From Undaria pinnatifida (Eukaryota > Sar > Phaeophyceae > Laminariales > Alariaceae): 64,000 nt of DNA. How positions within the stretch are numbered: position 1 is the stretch's first letter; each line of letters begins with the position of its first letter. This document shows positions 33,931-44,919 of the stretch, in pieces. The notes under the pieces are model-generated. The model ran no database searches and was not told where the DNA came from. It worked only from the letters and a program-made list of their open reading frames with translations. The position numbers and the translations under genes are program-made. The stretch is taken from positions 14,001,020-14,065,019 of the forward strand of contig JABAKD010000016.1 of NCBI GenBank assembly GCA_012845835.1. The letters are read 5' to 3'.

Positions 33931-34846
33931 AAAGTTTTTCACGTGTGTGTGTGTGTTTTTTTTAATATATATCCTCCGGCGGATGGGGAAAAATAGACTA
34001 AAGCTTTAGCTCACCACACTTCCACGTATTTTCATACGCGTCGTGTGTCGATTTAACTCAGTTGCTTTCGCAGCCCAACGCCAGCTGGCGCACCCTTCGG
34101 ATCCCGTTGTAGGTATAGCGTGAGCTATCCCTATCAGTGGTCTTCGTAACAACCCCGACAGCGCAAGCTATAGTTGTATACGGATGCGTGTGTATGCCGA
34201 CCCGGCCTGTCCCCTGACCTGTCCCCTGAGTTCACGTGTTTTTTGAACCGATCGCATAGTTCATCCCACCAACAAACACATAGCCACACGGCCACACGGC
34301 CACACACCCATAGCAGGTACCACACTGCAGTATCATACAAGGCGTTGAGGCTGGCGTGGCTATCACTGCTGTTGCTTCTCGCAGCAACTCAGCGTGGCGC
34401 ATTCGTAGTTCCGCTCGCCAGCAGCGTGTATCACACGACGGCAGCAGCGCGCGGTATGTCCCATGCTGCCAACAACGACTGCGCCTGCTGTAGCCTTGGC
34501 GGCTCTCGGCTGAGTGCAAACTTCACGAACGTACGAAGCTTTGGCGGCTTTTGGCTAAGCCCAAAGCCACCAACTCGCTAGGACGAGGGTTCGTCGAGCC
34601 GTTGCTCGTGGAGAAAGCGCGTAGCACAGAGCTGCCAACCGATTTCGACTTCTGTACAGCAGTACTCCCTCACACCAACGGCCTCTAGGAAGAGCACAAA
34701 AACTATAAAATCGACTCGACTGACAATAAGAAGAAGGACCACAAGATTCCAGTCGAAAAAAAGGCCAGCCGAAAAGGGCCGTTTTCGACTGACGGAATCC
34801 GACCGTATAAGAAATGGCCTAAGGTGAACCCAGAAAGTTTCAAATG
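33931..34846. other. No gene recognised
   Basis: Between the palindromic array and the LINE relic. The 135-codon plus-strand frame 34174-34581 has no recognisable domain. A solo palindromic unit lies at 34751-34795. Confidence 0.5.
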
Positions 34847-35340
34847 GAAGTGGGGAGAAGATGAACTACTGTTGTACCGATCGTAGACCAGTATACGTAC
34901 CTTGGCGCAGAGATCTCAAAGGAATGCTCTTGGGGTGCGCACATAGCGAAAGTAATAGGACAGCGTAAATGACAAGTAGGCAAGATGGATGCGATCCTAA
35001 CAGACTCGTACCTCGACGCTGGGATTAAAATATGTATTCTGATTAATGTGATTATACCAAAGCTAAAGTATGCAGGAGAAGTATGGGAAGGGAACGCGGA
35101 GTTCGTAGAACATCCGGAAACAGCAGTGCAGATGAAAGCAGCTAAACACATTCTAGGATACTCAAGTACGATGAGTAATACAGTATCAAGAACAGAAGTA
35201 GGAATGTACCCAGTTAAAACAAATAAAGACGTGAGAAAGTTGAAATGGCAAAACCAGGTATAAAGTAAGGAATGTGCCAGAAAAGAGGTTGCCAGCCATG
35301 GCATACCTGATAGGGCTGTATGAGAGGAAATATCGAAGGG
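34847..35340 (+). mobile_element. LINE (non-LTR retrotransposon) relic, part 1: C-terminal reverse-transcriptase region
   Basis: The plus strand encodes the thumb/post-RT region with the usual order of landmarks: QYTYLGAEIS, then a HIAKVI stretch, IPKLKYAGEVWEGN, AAKHILGYS, RTEVGMYPV and KLKW, then (frame shifted) YKVRNVPEKRLPAMA. Stops and shifts (an in-frame TGA near 34969) make it a dead copy. The catalytic RT motifs are not present. The relic continues at 37110. Confidence 0.8.
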
Positions 35341-35379
35341 GCGAGCTGGAGTAAGATGGGCTTTAGGTGGCATAGATGT

Positions 35380-36120
35380 AGGGGTTTGTTATACGTGTGG
35401 TGCTAGGTCTAGGCGATGGTGCGGGTGGTGGGGAAGAAGGGGGCGTTCGGGGCGGGGGGGGGGGGGGAAGCAGCGGCATGGATGGCTCTAGAAAGATAAT
35501 AAGGTGATATCCAGTGCGTGAGGTGTTTATCAATCTGGCGGATTTCGATATTAGGTGGCGCGTTTGAGCAAGGGAGGGCGAGAAGGAGGGGGGGGGGGGG
35601 GGGGGGGGGGAGATTTTTTAGGAGGTTTAGGTCACAAATAATATTCAAATACACTCCGGCTGTGAGATCAAAAATATGTAGGGGCTTGTTATACGCGTGG
35701 TGCTAGGTCTAGGCGATCGTGCGGGTGTTGGGAAAAAGGGGGCGTTGGAGGGGGGGGTTGAGCGGGATGGGGGGGAAAAATGAAAACTACGTCATGGATG
35801 GTCAGAAAGATAATGACGTGATATCAACTGCGTAAAGGTGTTTATTACTCTGGTCGATTTCGATTGTGAGTGGGGCGTTTGGACAAACTAGGCGGAAAAA
35901 AAGAAAAAGGGGGGGGGGGGGGGGGGGGGGGGGGGAGGGATCGGGGGAGGGGGGGGGGGGGGGGGAGGGGTGGGGGTTTTTGGAACAAGAGGGATCGGGG
36001 GAGGGGGAGGGGGGGGGCGGGGGGCGGGACACTTCAATATGTGCGCGGAAACTATAAATCCTTAAAGGGGACAAACCTGACGGTTGGAGCAAGAATACAT
36101 CCTTTTACATCATCTGCCTG
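35380..36120. repeat. Duplicated segment with long poly-G tracts
   Basis: 35380-35460 and 35677-35755 are direct copies (GTGGTGCTAGGTCTAGGCGAT..GGGGGCGTT). Each is followed by a related block (AGAAAGATAAT..GGTGATATC) and long G runs (35590-35611, 35909-35935, 35950-35965). 36035-36100 is a partial R1 copy. Insertions here separate the two LINE parts. Confidence 0.8.
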
Positions 36121-36856
36121 GTAACGTTTACTATTCTAGAAGGTTTGATGTTAGATGCAGTATGCAACCCAGTGTTTAAGTGTAGTAAATAACGTGTTAA
36201 ATCTTCATAATTTGTTGTTGTACATGGATCGAAAGCTAGAATATTTTATAGAATATTTGTAGTTACCATTATTTTCTGACATCGCTAATTATAAGAAAGA
36301 GATACGATTGCCAAATACAACAGGCGAGGTGATGTGGTCATGCACTGTTTGTCACCACCATCATATAGTTACCCCCCTTTCCCCGCCCCCCCCCCCCCCC
36401 CCCGCCCTCCACACCCCATCCCACCCCCACCCCCTCGAACACTCCGCCCTCTCTCTACTCACTGACTGTACGACTTACCCCAGGATATACATGATAAACT
36501 GATGCATTCTTTCCAAAACCGTCACATTTATCCCCTCAAAATAATGTATAGTTTCCACGCACAAATTGAGCTGCCCCACCCACCCCACCCCCGCCCCAAC
36601 CCCCCCCCCCCCCTATGATAAACTGGTGCATTTTTTTTTTTTTTTTTGCCCCACAACCGTCATATTTATCCCCTTAGAGGATTTATAGCTTCCACGCACA
36701 AATTTCCCGCCCGTCCGCCCCCCCCCCCCAGCCCCCCCCCCCCCCCCAGCCCCCTCCAACCCCGCTCGCTTTTGATCAAAACCAGGCCCCCACGTCCTTC
36801 AAAACTCCGTCCTCCCCTCACCGGTTATTCGACTTACAGAATTCACTTGATAAACG
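36121..36856. repeat. C-run-rich stretch with R1 fragments
   Basis: Long C runs (36386-36405, 36600-36614, 36719-36748) alternate with three short R1-type ends (CATTTATCCCC..TAGTTTCCACGCACAAATT at 36525-36570 and 36655-36702). No gene. Confidence 0.65.
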
Positions 36857-37090
36857 GATACATTTCCCTCCACAGCTGTCAGAATCTGTCCCCCTCAGAA
36901 ACGGGTTTTAAAGTGTCCGCGCACAGACTGACTAACATCACCCTGTTGACCCTGATAGCTACACTGTAGTTGTAAGGGGAGTCGCCGACCTATATCCTCA
37001 ATGAGGACTCACAACCCGTAATACGCGCGATCGGAGTATCACACACAGCTTGCAAAGATGAGTTTCGACAAAATCTTCGATCTCACAGCT
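36857..37090 (-). mobile_element. Dispersed repeat R1, inverted copy
   Basis: Reverse-complement match to 1415-1665. Ends with the core GCAAAGATGAGTTTCGAC, readable as MSFDKIFDLTAGV. It lies directly against LINE part 2 and is one of the insertions that split the LINE. Confidence 0.85.
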
Positions 37091-37109
37091 GGCGTGTATT
37101 TCCATTTTT

Positions 37110-37740
37110 ATAATAAAATAGTCGAGAAGATATGGATGGATTTAGGGGGCGACCAAGAAGAGGTATTAATAGTGTCTACAGAGAAGTTTGGTGGGTACAA
37201 AACAGGAGTAAATGAAATAATATTGATAGTAAGAAAGGGACAGGCTAGTGCTAAGAAATAAGGTGAACGAGGAGAAGCACTTAGAGATACACGGGGGGTG
37301 GAGGGAAGATATTGGAATGAAAACGTATCTGCACGAGTCCAATGGACTACGCGAAAAATCTGAAACTGCGATTTCGTGTAGGGGACCTGGACCTACCCAA
37401 AAGAAGAAAGAGATATACCAGTAGCCGGGAGGAGGAGGACGTGGCTACACATATCACATATGTGCCCGTGTGGCACTGCAATGCAAGTAGAGAGTACGAC
37501 TCACATAGTAGGAGAATGTGAAATGTACAAGGAGGAACGGGATGCGTTAGAGGAGGAGATGAGGAAATCAGACGTATGTGACATGGAAGAGTTCGGTAGA
37601 CTAGGTAGTAGCGAAAAAACGATCGCTATCATCTTAGGAGATAGTGGTCGCAGACGGCGAAACTGGACGGGGATAGGAAAAACAAACAGTTTCTATGCAA
37701 TATATGGAAGGAGCGCAATGAGCGCTCAAGCGTTTTTTTA
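37110..37740 (+). mobile_element. LINE relic, part 2: C-terminal zinc-knuckle end
   Basis: Continues the protein order of part 1: KIWMDLGGDQEEVL, then (frame changes) LKLRFRVGDLDLPKRRKR, then the end domain CPCGTAMQVESTTHIVGEC with the usual Cys-Cys-His-Cys spacing and YKEERDALEEEMRK. Typical of the C-terminus of many LINE ORF2 proteins. Several frameshifts and stops; not active. Confidence 0.8.
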
Positions 37741-38087
37741 GGAGTAGGAATGAACGGTGCTCCGTCTCTAAAGGGATGCGTGGTCAATGCTATGGTCAAA
37801 TGACTGAGGCAAGCAAGAAATGAGTACCCCTCCCACACACACGCACAAACCCCCTCCCCGTCCCCCGCCGCCCCGCCTACAATCCAAATCCTCCGCATTA
37901 TAATAGACACTAACCAACAGGTGATATCACCCATCTACTTTTCGAGCCATCCATGCAGTAGCTCCAATTCGTATACGTGGTCTCCAAGCTCAGACAAGGG
38001 TAGACCGGCCTGCGCTCTCCCGCCGCGCGGGCGGCCGCCCCCCCCCGCCCCCTCCTTCCCCGCGACCCCCTCCATCGCCTAGACCTA
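37741..38087. other. No gene; GC-rich spacer
   Basis: Between the LINE end and the MITE, with C runs near 37845-37870 and 38035-38055. The first part (37760-37815) resembles 23455-23510, so it is another dispersed repeat fragment. Confidence 0.5.
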
Positions 38088-38192
38088 TTACGGGGGACCA
38101 TAGTAAATAGGACCAAATATTGTTAGTCAAAATGGGAAAATATATTGTTTTTTGTGTGTACCGTAGGTCCTATTTACTATGGTCCCCCGTAA
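38088..38192. mobile_element. MITE, 105 bp, TA target-site duplication
   Basis: 27-bp perfect terminal inverted repeats (TTACGGGGGACCATAGTAAA.. / ..TTTACTATGGTCCCCCGTAA) flanked by TA on each side, with an AT-rich 51-bp centre. The TA duplication points to the Tc1/mariner superfamily (Stowaway-like). Confidence 0.9.
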
Positions 38193-38216
38193 TAGCATCA
38201 CGCGTAGAGTAAGGTC

Positions 38217-38597
38217 CAATCTAATCTAATCTAATCTAATCTAATCTAATCTAATCTAATCTAATCTAATCTAATCTAATCTAATCTAATCTAATCTAAT
38301 CTAATCTAATCTAATGTAATCTAATCTAATCTAATCTAATCTAATCTAATCTAATCTAATCTAATCTAATCTAATCTAATCTAATCTAATCTAATCTAAT
38401 CTAATCTAATCTAATCTAATCTAATCTAATCTAATCCAATCTAATCTAATCTAATGTAATCTAATCTAATCTAATCTAATGTAATCTAATCTAATCTAAT
38501 CTAATCTAATCTAATCTAATCTAATCTAATCTAATCTAATCTAATCTAATGTAATGTAATGTAATGTAATGTAATCTAATGTAATGTAATGTAATCT
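38217..38597. repeat. Pentanucleotide array (TAATC)n, about 76 units
   Basis: Uninterrupted 5-bp units CTAAT over about 380 bp, with a few GTAAT variants that become frequent at the right end. Starts 25 bp right of the MITE. Confidence 0.98.
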
Positions 38598-38639
38598 ATT
38601 CGTCCTAACAATGTTGGAAATGCCGCCTCCCCCCCGGCC

Positions 38640-39300
38640 TCGCTTGGTGCAAGCAATGACTGTCTGATTGGTGAAAATCCAACGTGCTCCGTCCCGGCAT
38701 AGTAGGGATGCGAGGGTCTATGGTCATACGATTACGGCCATGCACAAATTGAGTGCACCCCCCGCCCTCCACCCCCCACCTTAAAACCCCGCCTCCTCCC
38801 CCCACCGGTTATCGACATATAGGATATATTATAAAAATTAAAATACACTCCAGCTGTGAGATCGAAGATTTCGTCGAAACTCATCTTTGCAAGCTGTGTG
38901 TGATACTCCGATCGCGCGCATTACGAGTTGTGTGTCCTCATTAAGGATATAGGTCGGCGACTCCCCTTACAACTACAGTGTAGCTATCAGGGTCAACAGG
39001 ATGATTTTAGTCAGTCTGTGCGCGGAAACTATAAAACCCGTTTCTGAGGGGGACAAAATCTGACAGCTGTGCCTATATATATAATGAACTGATCCATTCC
39101 ACAGCCGTCCGATTTTGTCCCCCTCAAAAACGGGTTTTATAGTTTCCGTGCACAGATTGATAACATACTCTGTTGACCCTGGTACAAGCTAGTTGTAAGG
39201 GGAGTCGCCGACCTACGTCCTTTATGAGGACGCCCACCCAGTAATAAGCGCGATAGGAGTATCACACACAGCATGCAAAGATTAGCTTCGACGAAATCTT
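38640..39300. mobile_element. Foldback formed by two inverted R1 copies
   Basis: 38830-39072 (plus orientation) and 39090-39300 (inverted) are copies of R1 meeting at a short AT-rich centre (about 39070-39100). 38640-38760 is the R1-related left part also found at 3040-3170. The right copy ends in the core at 39272-39301, where another element has inserted. Confidence 0.85.
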
Positions 39301-39301
39301 C

Positions 39302-40805
39302 CAAGGTTATGTTCTGTAGGGTTTGTGGATTCCAGGTAATGATATGGGAGTCTTACAGGGATTCCAGAAGTTTCGGGTACGGATATGAAAGTGTTACATA
39401 ACTTCCAGAAATTCCGGGTATTGTGGCACGGGCGTACAGAACTCACAGAAGTTCCGGGCGGGTACCAAAGGTGCTGTACGCGTACCCCGGGTATTGTGGC
39501 ACGGGGTGTACATAACTCACAGCAATTCCGGGTACGGGTATGAATGTCCTACAGAACGAACGTAAGTTCGGGTACGGGTATGAAAGTCTTGCAGAACTTC
39601 CAGAAGTTCCCGGTATTGTGGCACGGACGTACGGAACTTACAGAAGTTCCGGGCACGGCTATGAATGTCTTACAGAACTTACAGAAGTCTCGGGTAATAC
39701 CCGGGTAAATGCATAGGGGAGTTCGATTTGAAGTGGAGGATTTAATCCAACTTGCATGGCATGTTCTCACTGGGCCAATGTCCCCGAGGCAATCTGTCGT
39801 AGCGTTAAGGAAATTATGAATTATCGACAAAACTACCGCCGAGAGAGGCAACAAATCGTGCCATAGCGTACCCCGGCTGTGGCGCTTCAAACAAAACAAT
39901 GGCGGTCGCAAGGCCATATTTTTTCACCAGCCCGACAAGCCAAGTGCCGCGACAAAGAAGCGAAACTACCGAAGACACAGAGGATAGTTCAAGACGTCGA
40001 TGGTAGCTGCATCGCCATCATGGCAGATCTATGTATTACTTCGATCCGAAAAAAACTTTGACAATACGCAGCACGTGGTTTATAGGAAACAAATTCGTGT
40101 ATTTCCACCATATCGAATCGCATTCAATTCGATTAAAAAAAAATTGCATATTTTCGATTCAAAATACTTAAAACAAGAGTCCTTCGTTAATCTATTACGT
40201 GCCCACGGATTAGAAACAAAAAAAGCATGGACAGGACCTACAGTAGGTGCTACTATCATATACAATATGTACTGCTACAACAGCTGTATGTACTCTCGGT
40301 GATCGGTTGGTGTCATTGGCAAGATATATATGACAACACAATATAATGCATAATACACTCTTTGGGTTATTAAACCTGAATTAATGCATGTTGGCTCCCC
40401 GGGTTTTGTATCAAAGGTATACCCGTGCCCCGGGTATTATGCCACAGTCTTACAGAAGTCACAGAAGTTCCGGGTTAGGATATGGGGATCTTACAGAACT
40501 TACAGAAAATTCCGGGTACGGTACGGAAGTGTTACAGAACTCACAGATGTTCCGGGTATTGTGGCACGGACGTACAGAACTCACATAATTATAAAAATGA
40601 TATACCCATACCCCGGGTACGGGTATGAATGTCGTACAGAACTTCCAGAAGTTCCGGGTACGGGTATGAATGTCGTACAGAACTTCCAGAAGTTCCGGGT
40701 ACGGATATGAATGTGCTACAGAACTCACAGAAGTTCTTTGTAGGGTAATACCCGGGGTAAATACCCCGGGTATTGTTTGTGCGTACCCTACAGAACACAA
40801 CCTTG
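39302..40805. mobile_element. hAT-like non-autonomous DNA transposon, 1.5 kb
   Basis: The ends are inverted (CAAGGTTATGTTCTGTAGGG at the left; the right end reads inward CAAGGTTGTGTTCTGTAGGG). Flanking 8-mers AAATCTTC (39294-39301) and AAATAGTC (40806-40813) look like a diverged target-site duplication. The insertion splits the conserved core: its first half is left of 39302, its second half (GATCTCACAG) right of 40813. Both subterminal regions are arrays of a 41-bp unit (CAGAAGTTCCGGGTACGGGT..). The 660-bp interior has no transposase. Confidence 0.8.
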
Positions 40806-41307
40806 AAATAGTCGATCTCACAGTTGGAGAGTATTTTAATTAATGTAATACGAAGAGTGTTCGCGAAAAACTTTCTTCGTAAAAAGAAAAACATTAAAAA
40901 TACCCCCGAAGGTAGGATATGTGGTACGTTTTTAACACAAAAGTACTTTAGCGAAGATAGGTTTTGACAAAAATGGCGGTACTTGACTCTGCATTTCATT
41001 GGCCTACAACACACCGAGCATCTGTTCGACGCGAATTCAATCACTGATCACGGAGCATCGTCCTTGCATGGCACGCACCACCACCAGCTGCCTGCTGATT
41101 GTGTTCGTAGCAACGCTGTATCGACACATCGCAACAGCCGCAGAGAGCACACAGACTCGAGAGGTGTAGGTAGAGTATGACGCGGATGAGCGGTGATGGG
41201 GTGTGCCGGCGGGCCGCTGTTACGACAGCGCGCTCTCGCCCGCTTGGTGTCGTGGAGAATGCGTCGGCTACTCGTACTCGTGCTCGTGCGCTATGTTCGT
41301 TGTTGTT
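40806..41307. other. No gene recognised
   Basis: Begins with the second half of the split core and an AT-rich patch (40835-40945). Open frames are short. Confidence 0.5.
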
Positions 41308-41515
41308 GTTGCTGTTCTCACATTAACTCGCATAATCAAGTCCGTGGTCACAGGACAGGCTCCAGTCACTCTGGCTGAGGAATACCCCAGAGAAAAACAC
41401 AAATAAACCAAAAGTGGTGCACGCATATATCATAGCTGGCGCAATTCATGCCTCCGCCAGAAAAATATAAAAAGTGAAATCGGGAGTCTGCCTAAAATGT
41501 GCCAGGTCCATACTG
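41308..41515 (+). mobile_element. Dispersed repeat R2, copy 1
   Basis: About 85% identical over about 200 bp to 59270-59478: shared AATCAAGTCCGTGGTCACAGG, GAGGAATACCCCAG, GCGCAATTCATGCCTCC or GACGCAATTCATGCCTCC, and GTGCCAGGTCC. A third partial copy starts at 59930. No coding capacity seen. Confidence 0.8.
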
Positions 41516-41649
41516 GTACATACGTTTCACTACTCGCGCCTGAAAAAATCGACTAAACCGCTTGCCACCCCGAAAACACTACCACGTATTTGTTACATGT
41601 TGTACCTACCTATCATTACGCATACGCACGTCAGACTCAAGTCAAATGG

Positions 41650-41832
41650 AAAAAACAAAGAAAAAAAAGAAAACAAAACAAAATATGCCGAAAAAAGAAG
41701 GGAAAGGAAAAGAAAAGAAAAGAAAAGAAAAGAAAAGAAAAGAAAAGAAAAGAAAAGAAAAGAAAAGAAAAGAAAAGAAAAGAAAAGAAACGAAAAGAAA
41801 AGAAGCGGAAGCAAGGAAAGGAAAAGAAAAAA
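41650..41832. repeat. Purine-only tract with (AAAAG)n
   Basis: An A/G-only tract with about 25 AAAAG units, irregular at the ends. Open frames rich in Lys-Glu-Arg are artefacts. Confidence 0.95.
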
Positions 41833-43674
41833 CACCATACTAGCAGACCCTAGGAACTGATTAAAGACGGCATTGGGCTCATGTAGAGGGTATCAAGTGC
41901 ATCAATGGCACTGGGGGGAGAACGCAACAAGGCGAAGAAGTCAGGGCGGCCTTACGCTAACTTGTGAGGGCCATTAGAAGGCCCACGAAATTCAAGACGA
42001 TGATGTCCAGACCCAGACTTCAGTCTTTAGGGCAGGACGCCCCCCCTACCCCCCCCCCCCCCCCTTCCCTCGTTTCATAGACCAAGACACCAGGACACAG
42101 CTCGTGTATCATTTCAATTCCACCACACCGTCATAGCAGCAGCAGCAGCAGCAGCAGCAGCGGCGCGGTGTGAGGCCGCCGTGATCTAAGTGTCGGGCGC
42201 CGGGCGTGCTCGGAGCGGAGCGCTACTTCGCGGTGGCAGCGTACGCTGAGCGCAGCAGCAACAGCAGCAGCACACGACCAGAAGAAAGTCAAGCCGGGGT
42301 CCCAAAATTGGAAAAGCAAAAAATTAAGCTCTTGCTATTGCCGGTGCTGGTGCTGGTGCTGGTGCTGCTTGTCTTTGTTGCTGAAGCGGATGCTGCCGCT
42401 AGCTGCCGCTTGCTGCCGCTAGCTATGCTGCTGCTGACTGTGGTGGGATAGCGGCGGTGGCGCTGCGGTGAACCCTGCCGCCTTCGCCGTTGCTTGGCTG
42501 CCGTCGCTACCCGTACCTGTGCGCTGCTTTTTAGCTCTTTTTTTGTGCTTCTATCCACATTGCTTTTTTGAGTTGTTGCTGCATATCCCCACTTCCCCTC
42601 TCAATTTGGAAGGCGTCGCCTGCAAGATTTTGTTACTTGCAACGCAAACACACCAAAATCATGAGGGGAAGGGAATTCAAGTTTTTTAGCGGAAGGAAAG
42701 TACTTTTCCGAACACCATTTCGCAATCACACTAATATACATATATAAACAATTTCACATGTACAAGGTTCGCCTTCGGAGGCGGGGTGACGAAAGGCTGA
42801 TGATTTTCATCTAGTGGCTGATTCTATTAATACGATAGCCCCCACCCCAAAACTAGCGATTTTCTTTAACCAACGTGTCGTCGCCTCTACACATGAGCTC
42901 AGCTATGGAAAAAATCAATCTTCACATATGGCTTCTTGTTTGCAACAAGGACTGTCGAACGACGACGTCGAGGGGCAAGGGACACCGCATTTCAGTAGAT
43001 ACGGCCGGCAGCTGGTTTCAACACCGGCGATTTCGTTAAGCAACGGTGGGGGGAGCTACCGTGGAACGACTCTAATAATATAATTCACTGACAAGAGCGT
43101 AGTTCAAAAACTGCCTGTACAATAATAGAGTATTCATCGGCTTGGGAGATGTTTTCGGTTTACCAGTAATGAATGGCGGTATACCTTGGTAGACGATGGA
43201 TGCAGCAGCAACGCGTGTGCGTGCGGAGGTCGTAGTATAGGAGTCCCAATAGGCTCCGCGCGGTCACGGCCGGACGGTACCGTGGGGATCGGAGAGGCGG
43301 CAGGAGCAGGGGTCGCGGCGGTCGACAGGGCCGGCCGCGGCCGTGGGATTCGCGGCGGGGTGTTGACAGTCCCGGCAGATGATCGAGGGGCCCTGCCGGG
43401 CCCGAATCCGTAATCTACAGCAGGGGTGCATCACCGGTTGCTGTCGCTGTCCGTCGGCGCGTCGTCGCCGACGGAGGGGCTAGAGTGTCGAGCAAGGCAG
43501 AGACGGACACGGTCGAACGGGTGGTCGCGGCGGAGTCCGTCTCTTGTGTAGAACTCCTTGATGGAGGAATCGGCTGTGCGAAGGTCGTCGCTGCAGCCAG
43601 GGCTTCTGCGGAGCCCGTGCCACCCTCGATGGGTATGGCAAAAACCGAAGCGAAAACGGTTTCAGCGGCAGGCA
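41833..43674. other. No confident gene; trinucleotide-rich
   Basis: Contains a C run (42046-42065), (CAG)8 at 42137-42161, (GGTGCT)n at 42341-42368 and CTGCCGCT units near 42390-42425. The GC-rich plus-strand frames 43186-43413 and 43485-43781 have Ala/Gly/Val-rich low-complexity content and no family; the second runs into the tRNA. Confidence 0.5.
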
Positions 43675-43753
43675 GTCGTCGTGCCCGAGTGGTTCAGGCA
43701 ATGGATTGGAAACCCATTGTGATTTTACGCACAGGTTCGGTCCTGCCGACGAC
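43675..43753 (+). tRNA. tRNA-Ser(GGA)-like gene, possibly a pseudogene
   Basis: Class II tRNA layout: perfect 7-bp acceptor stem (GTCGTCG / CGACGAC), D arm CCCGAGTGGTTCAGGC, anticodon loop TTGGAAA (anticodon GGA), a variable arm with a 4-bp stem (TGTG/CGCA) and a T arm. Defects: an A-C pair closes the anticodon stem (expected A-U), and the T loop reads TTCGGT, one base short of the usual TTCGANN pattern. No T-run terminator follows within about 15 bp. It could be a recently decayed or noncanonical gene. Confidence 0.55.
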
Positions 43754-43994
43754 GCCATTTTCCGGCAGTTCTGCCTATTGAGCAGGTCTTCGGTGAGTAC
43801 TCACTTTCTTTGCCGTAGTAGAGAAGCAGCTTTATTATCTCCACAGAACCTCGAAATAGCAACTGAGAACCGAGGCGCATGCCTCGCCTCGGTTTCATTT
43901 CCTGAATACCCCGAATAAATAACGCCAACCTATCATACGAAAACGGCTAATTACGTATCAAATCAGAAAATTGTAGGCCTTTCTAGGCCGTATC

Positions 43995-44905
43995 TTAACA
44001 TAAGGGTAGCGCACGGGTCGCCCATGGGCCGCTCATCAGTCACTTATTATGTTGCGGATAGTAGTAGCCCATGGGTCACCCGTCGGTCACCCGGTACTAC
44101 CCCATCGACTGCCCACGGATCAGCCATGAATCGCCCAGGCGTCACCCGTGGGTCACCCACGAGCTTACGGTACTAGCCCATGACTCTCAGTTTATGGTAT
44201 GATATTAGCCCATAGGTCGCCCATAGGTCACCCGTGGATCACCCGTGGATCATCCACGAAACTTCTGGTAGAAGCCTTTCGATCGCCTATGGGTCGGTCA
44301 CCCGTGGTTCCCCATGAATTAGTGGTGCTAGCACATGGGTCGCCCACGGGCAGCCATTGATCACCGGTAAGTTTCTCTGAGTTTAGGGCAGCCATGGGTC
44401 AACCATGACTTAGTGATATTAGCCTATGTGTCGCCCATGGGTTACCCGTGGGTCACCCATGACTTTATGTTACTAGTAGCCCATGGGTCACCCACGAGTT
44501 TATGGTAGCAACCCATGGGTCGTCCATGTGTCACCCATGACATTACTGGAAGTAGTATCCCATTGGTCACCCATGCGTGACCCATGACCTTATGGTACTA
44601 TTATAGTTCAAGGGTTGCCCACAGGTCTGCCATGGGTCGCCCATGGGTCATCCGTGGGTTACCCGTGAGTTTATCGCCCATGGCTCGCCCATGGGTTGCC
44701 CATGGATCGCCCATGAGTTCCATGATAACTCATGGATCGCCCGAGGTAGATCGTCCATGATTTGGTGGTACTAGCCCATGGGTGGCCCATGGGTGGCCCA
44801 TGGGTCGTCCGTGAGTTCCATGATAGCATCCCACGGGTCGCCCAAGGTGGGTCGCCCATGATTTAGTGGTACTGGCCCGTGAGTCACCCGTGGGCCACCC
44901 GTGGG
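43995..44905. repeat. CCCATGGGT satellite, block 1
   Basis: Higher-order repeat of about 55-65 bp (ACTAGCCCATGGGTCGCCCATGGGTCACCC..GAGTTTATGGT), itself built from 10-11 bp submotifs (GGGTC(A/G)CCCAT). Rich in CCATGG sites. Block 2 is at 45935-46665. Confidence 0.95.
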
Positions 44906-44919
44906 TCATTGTCGATTAC

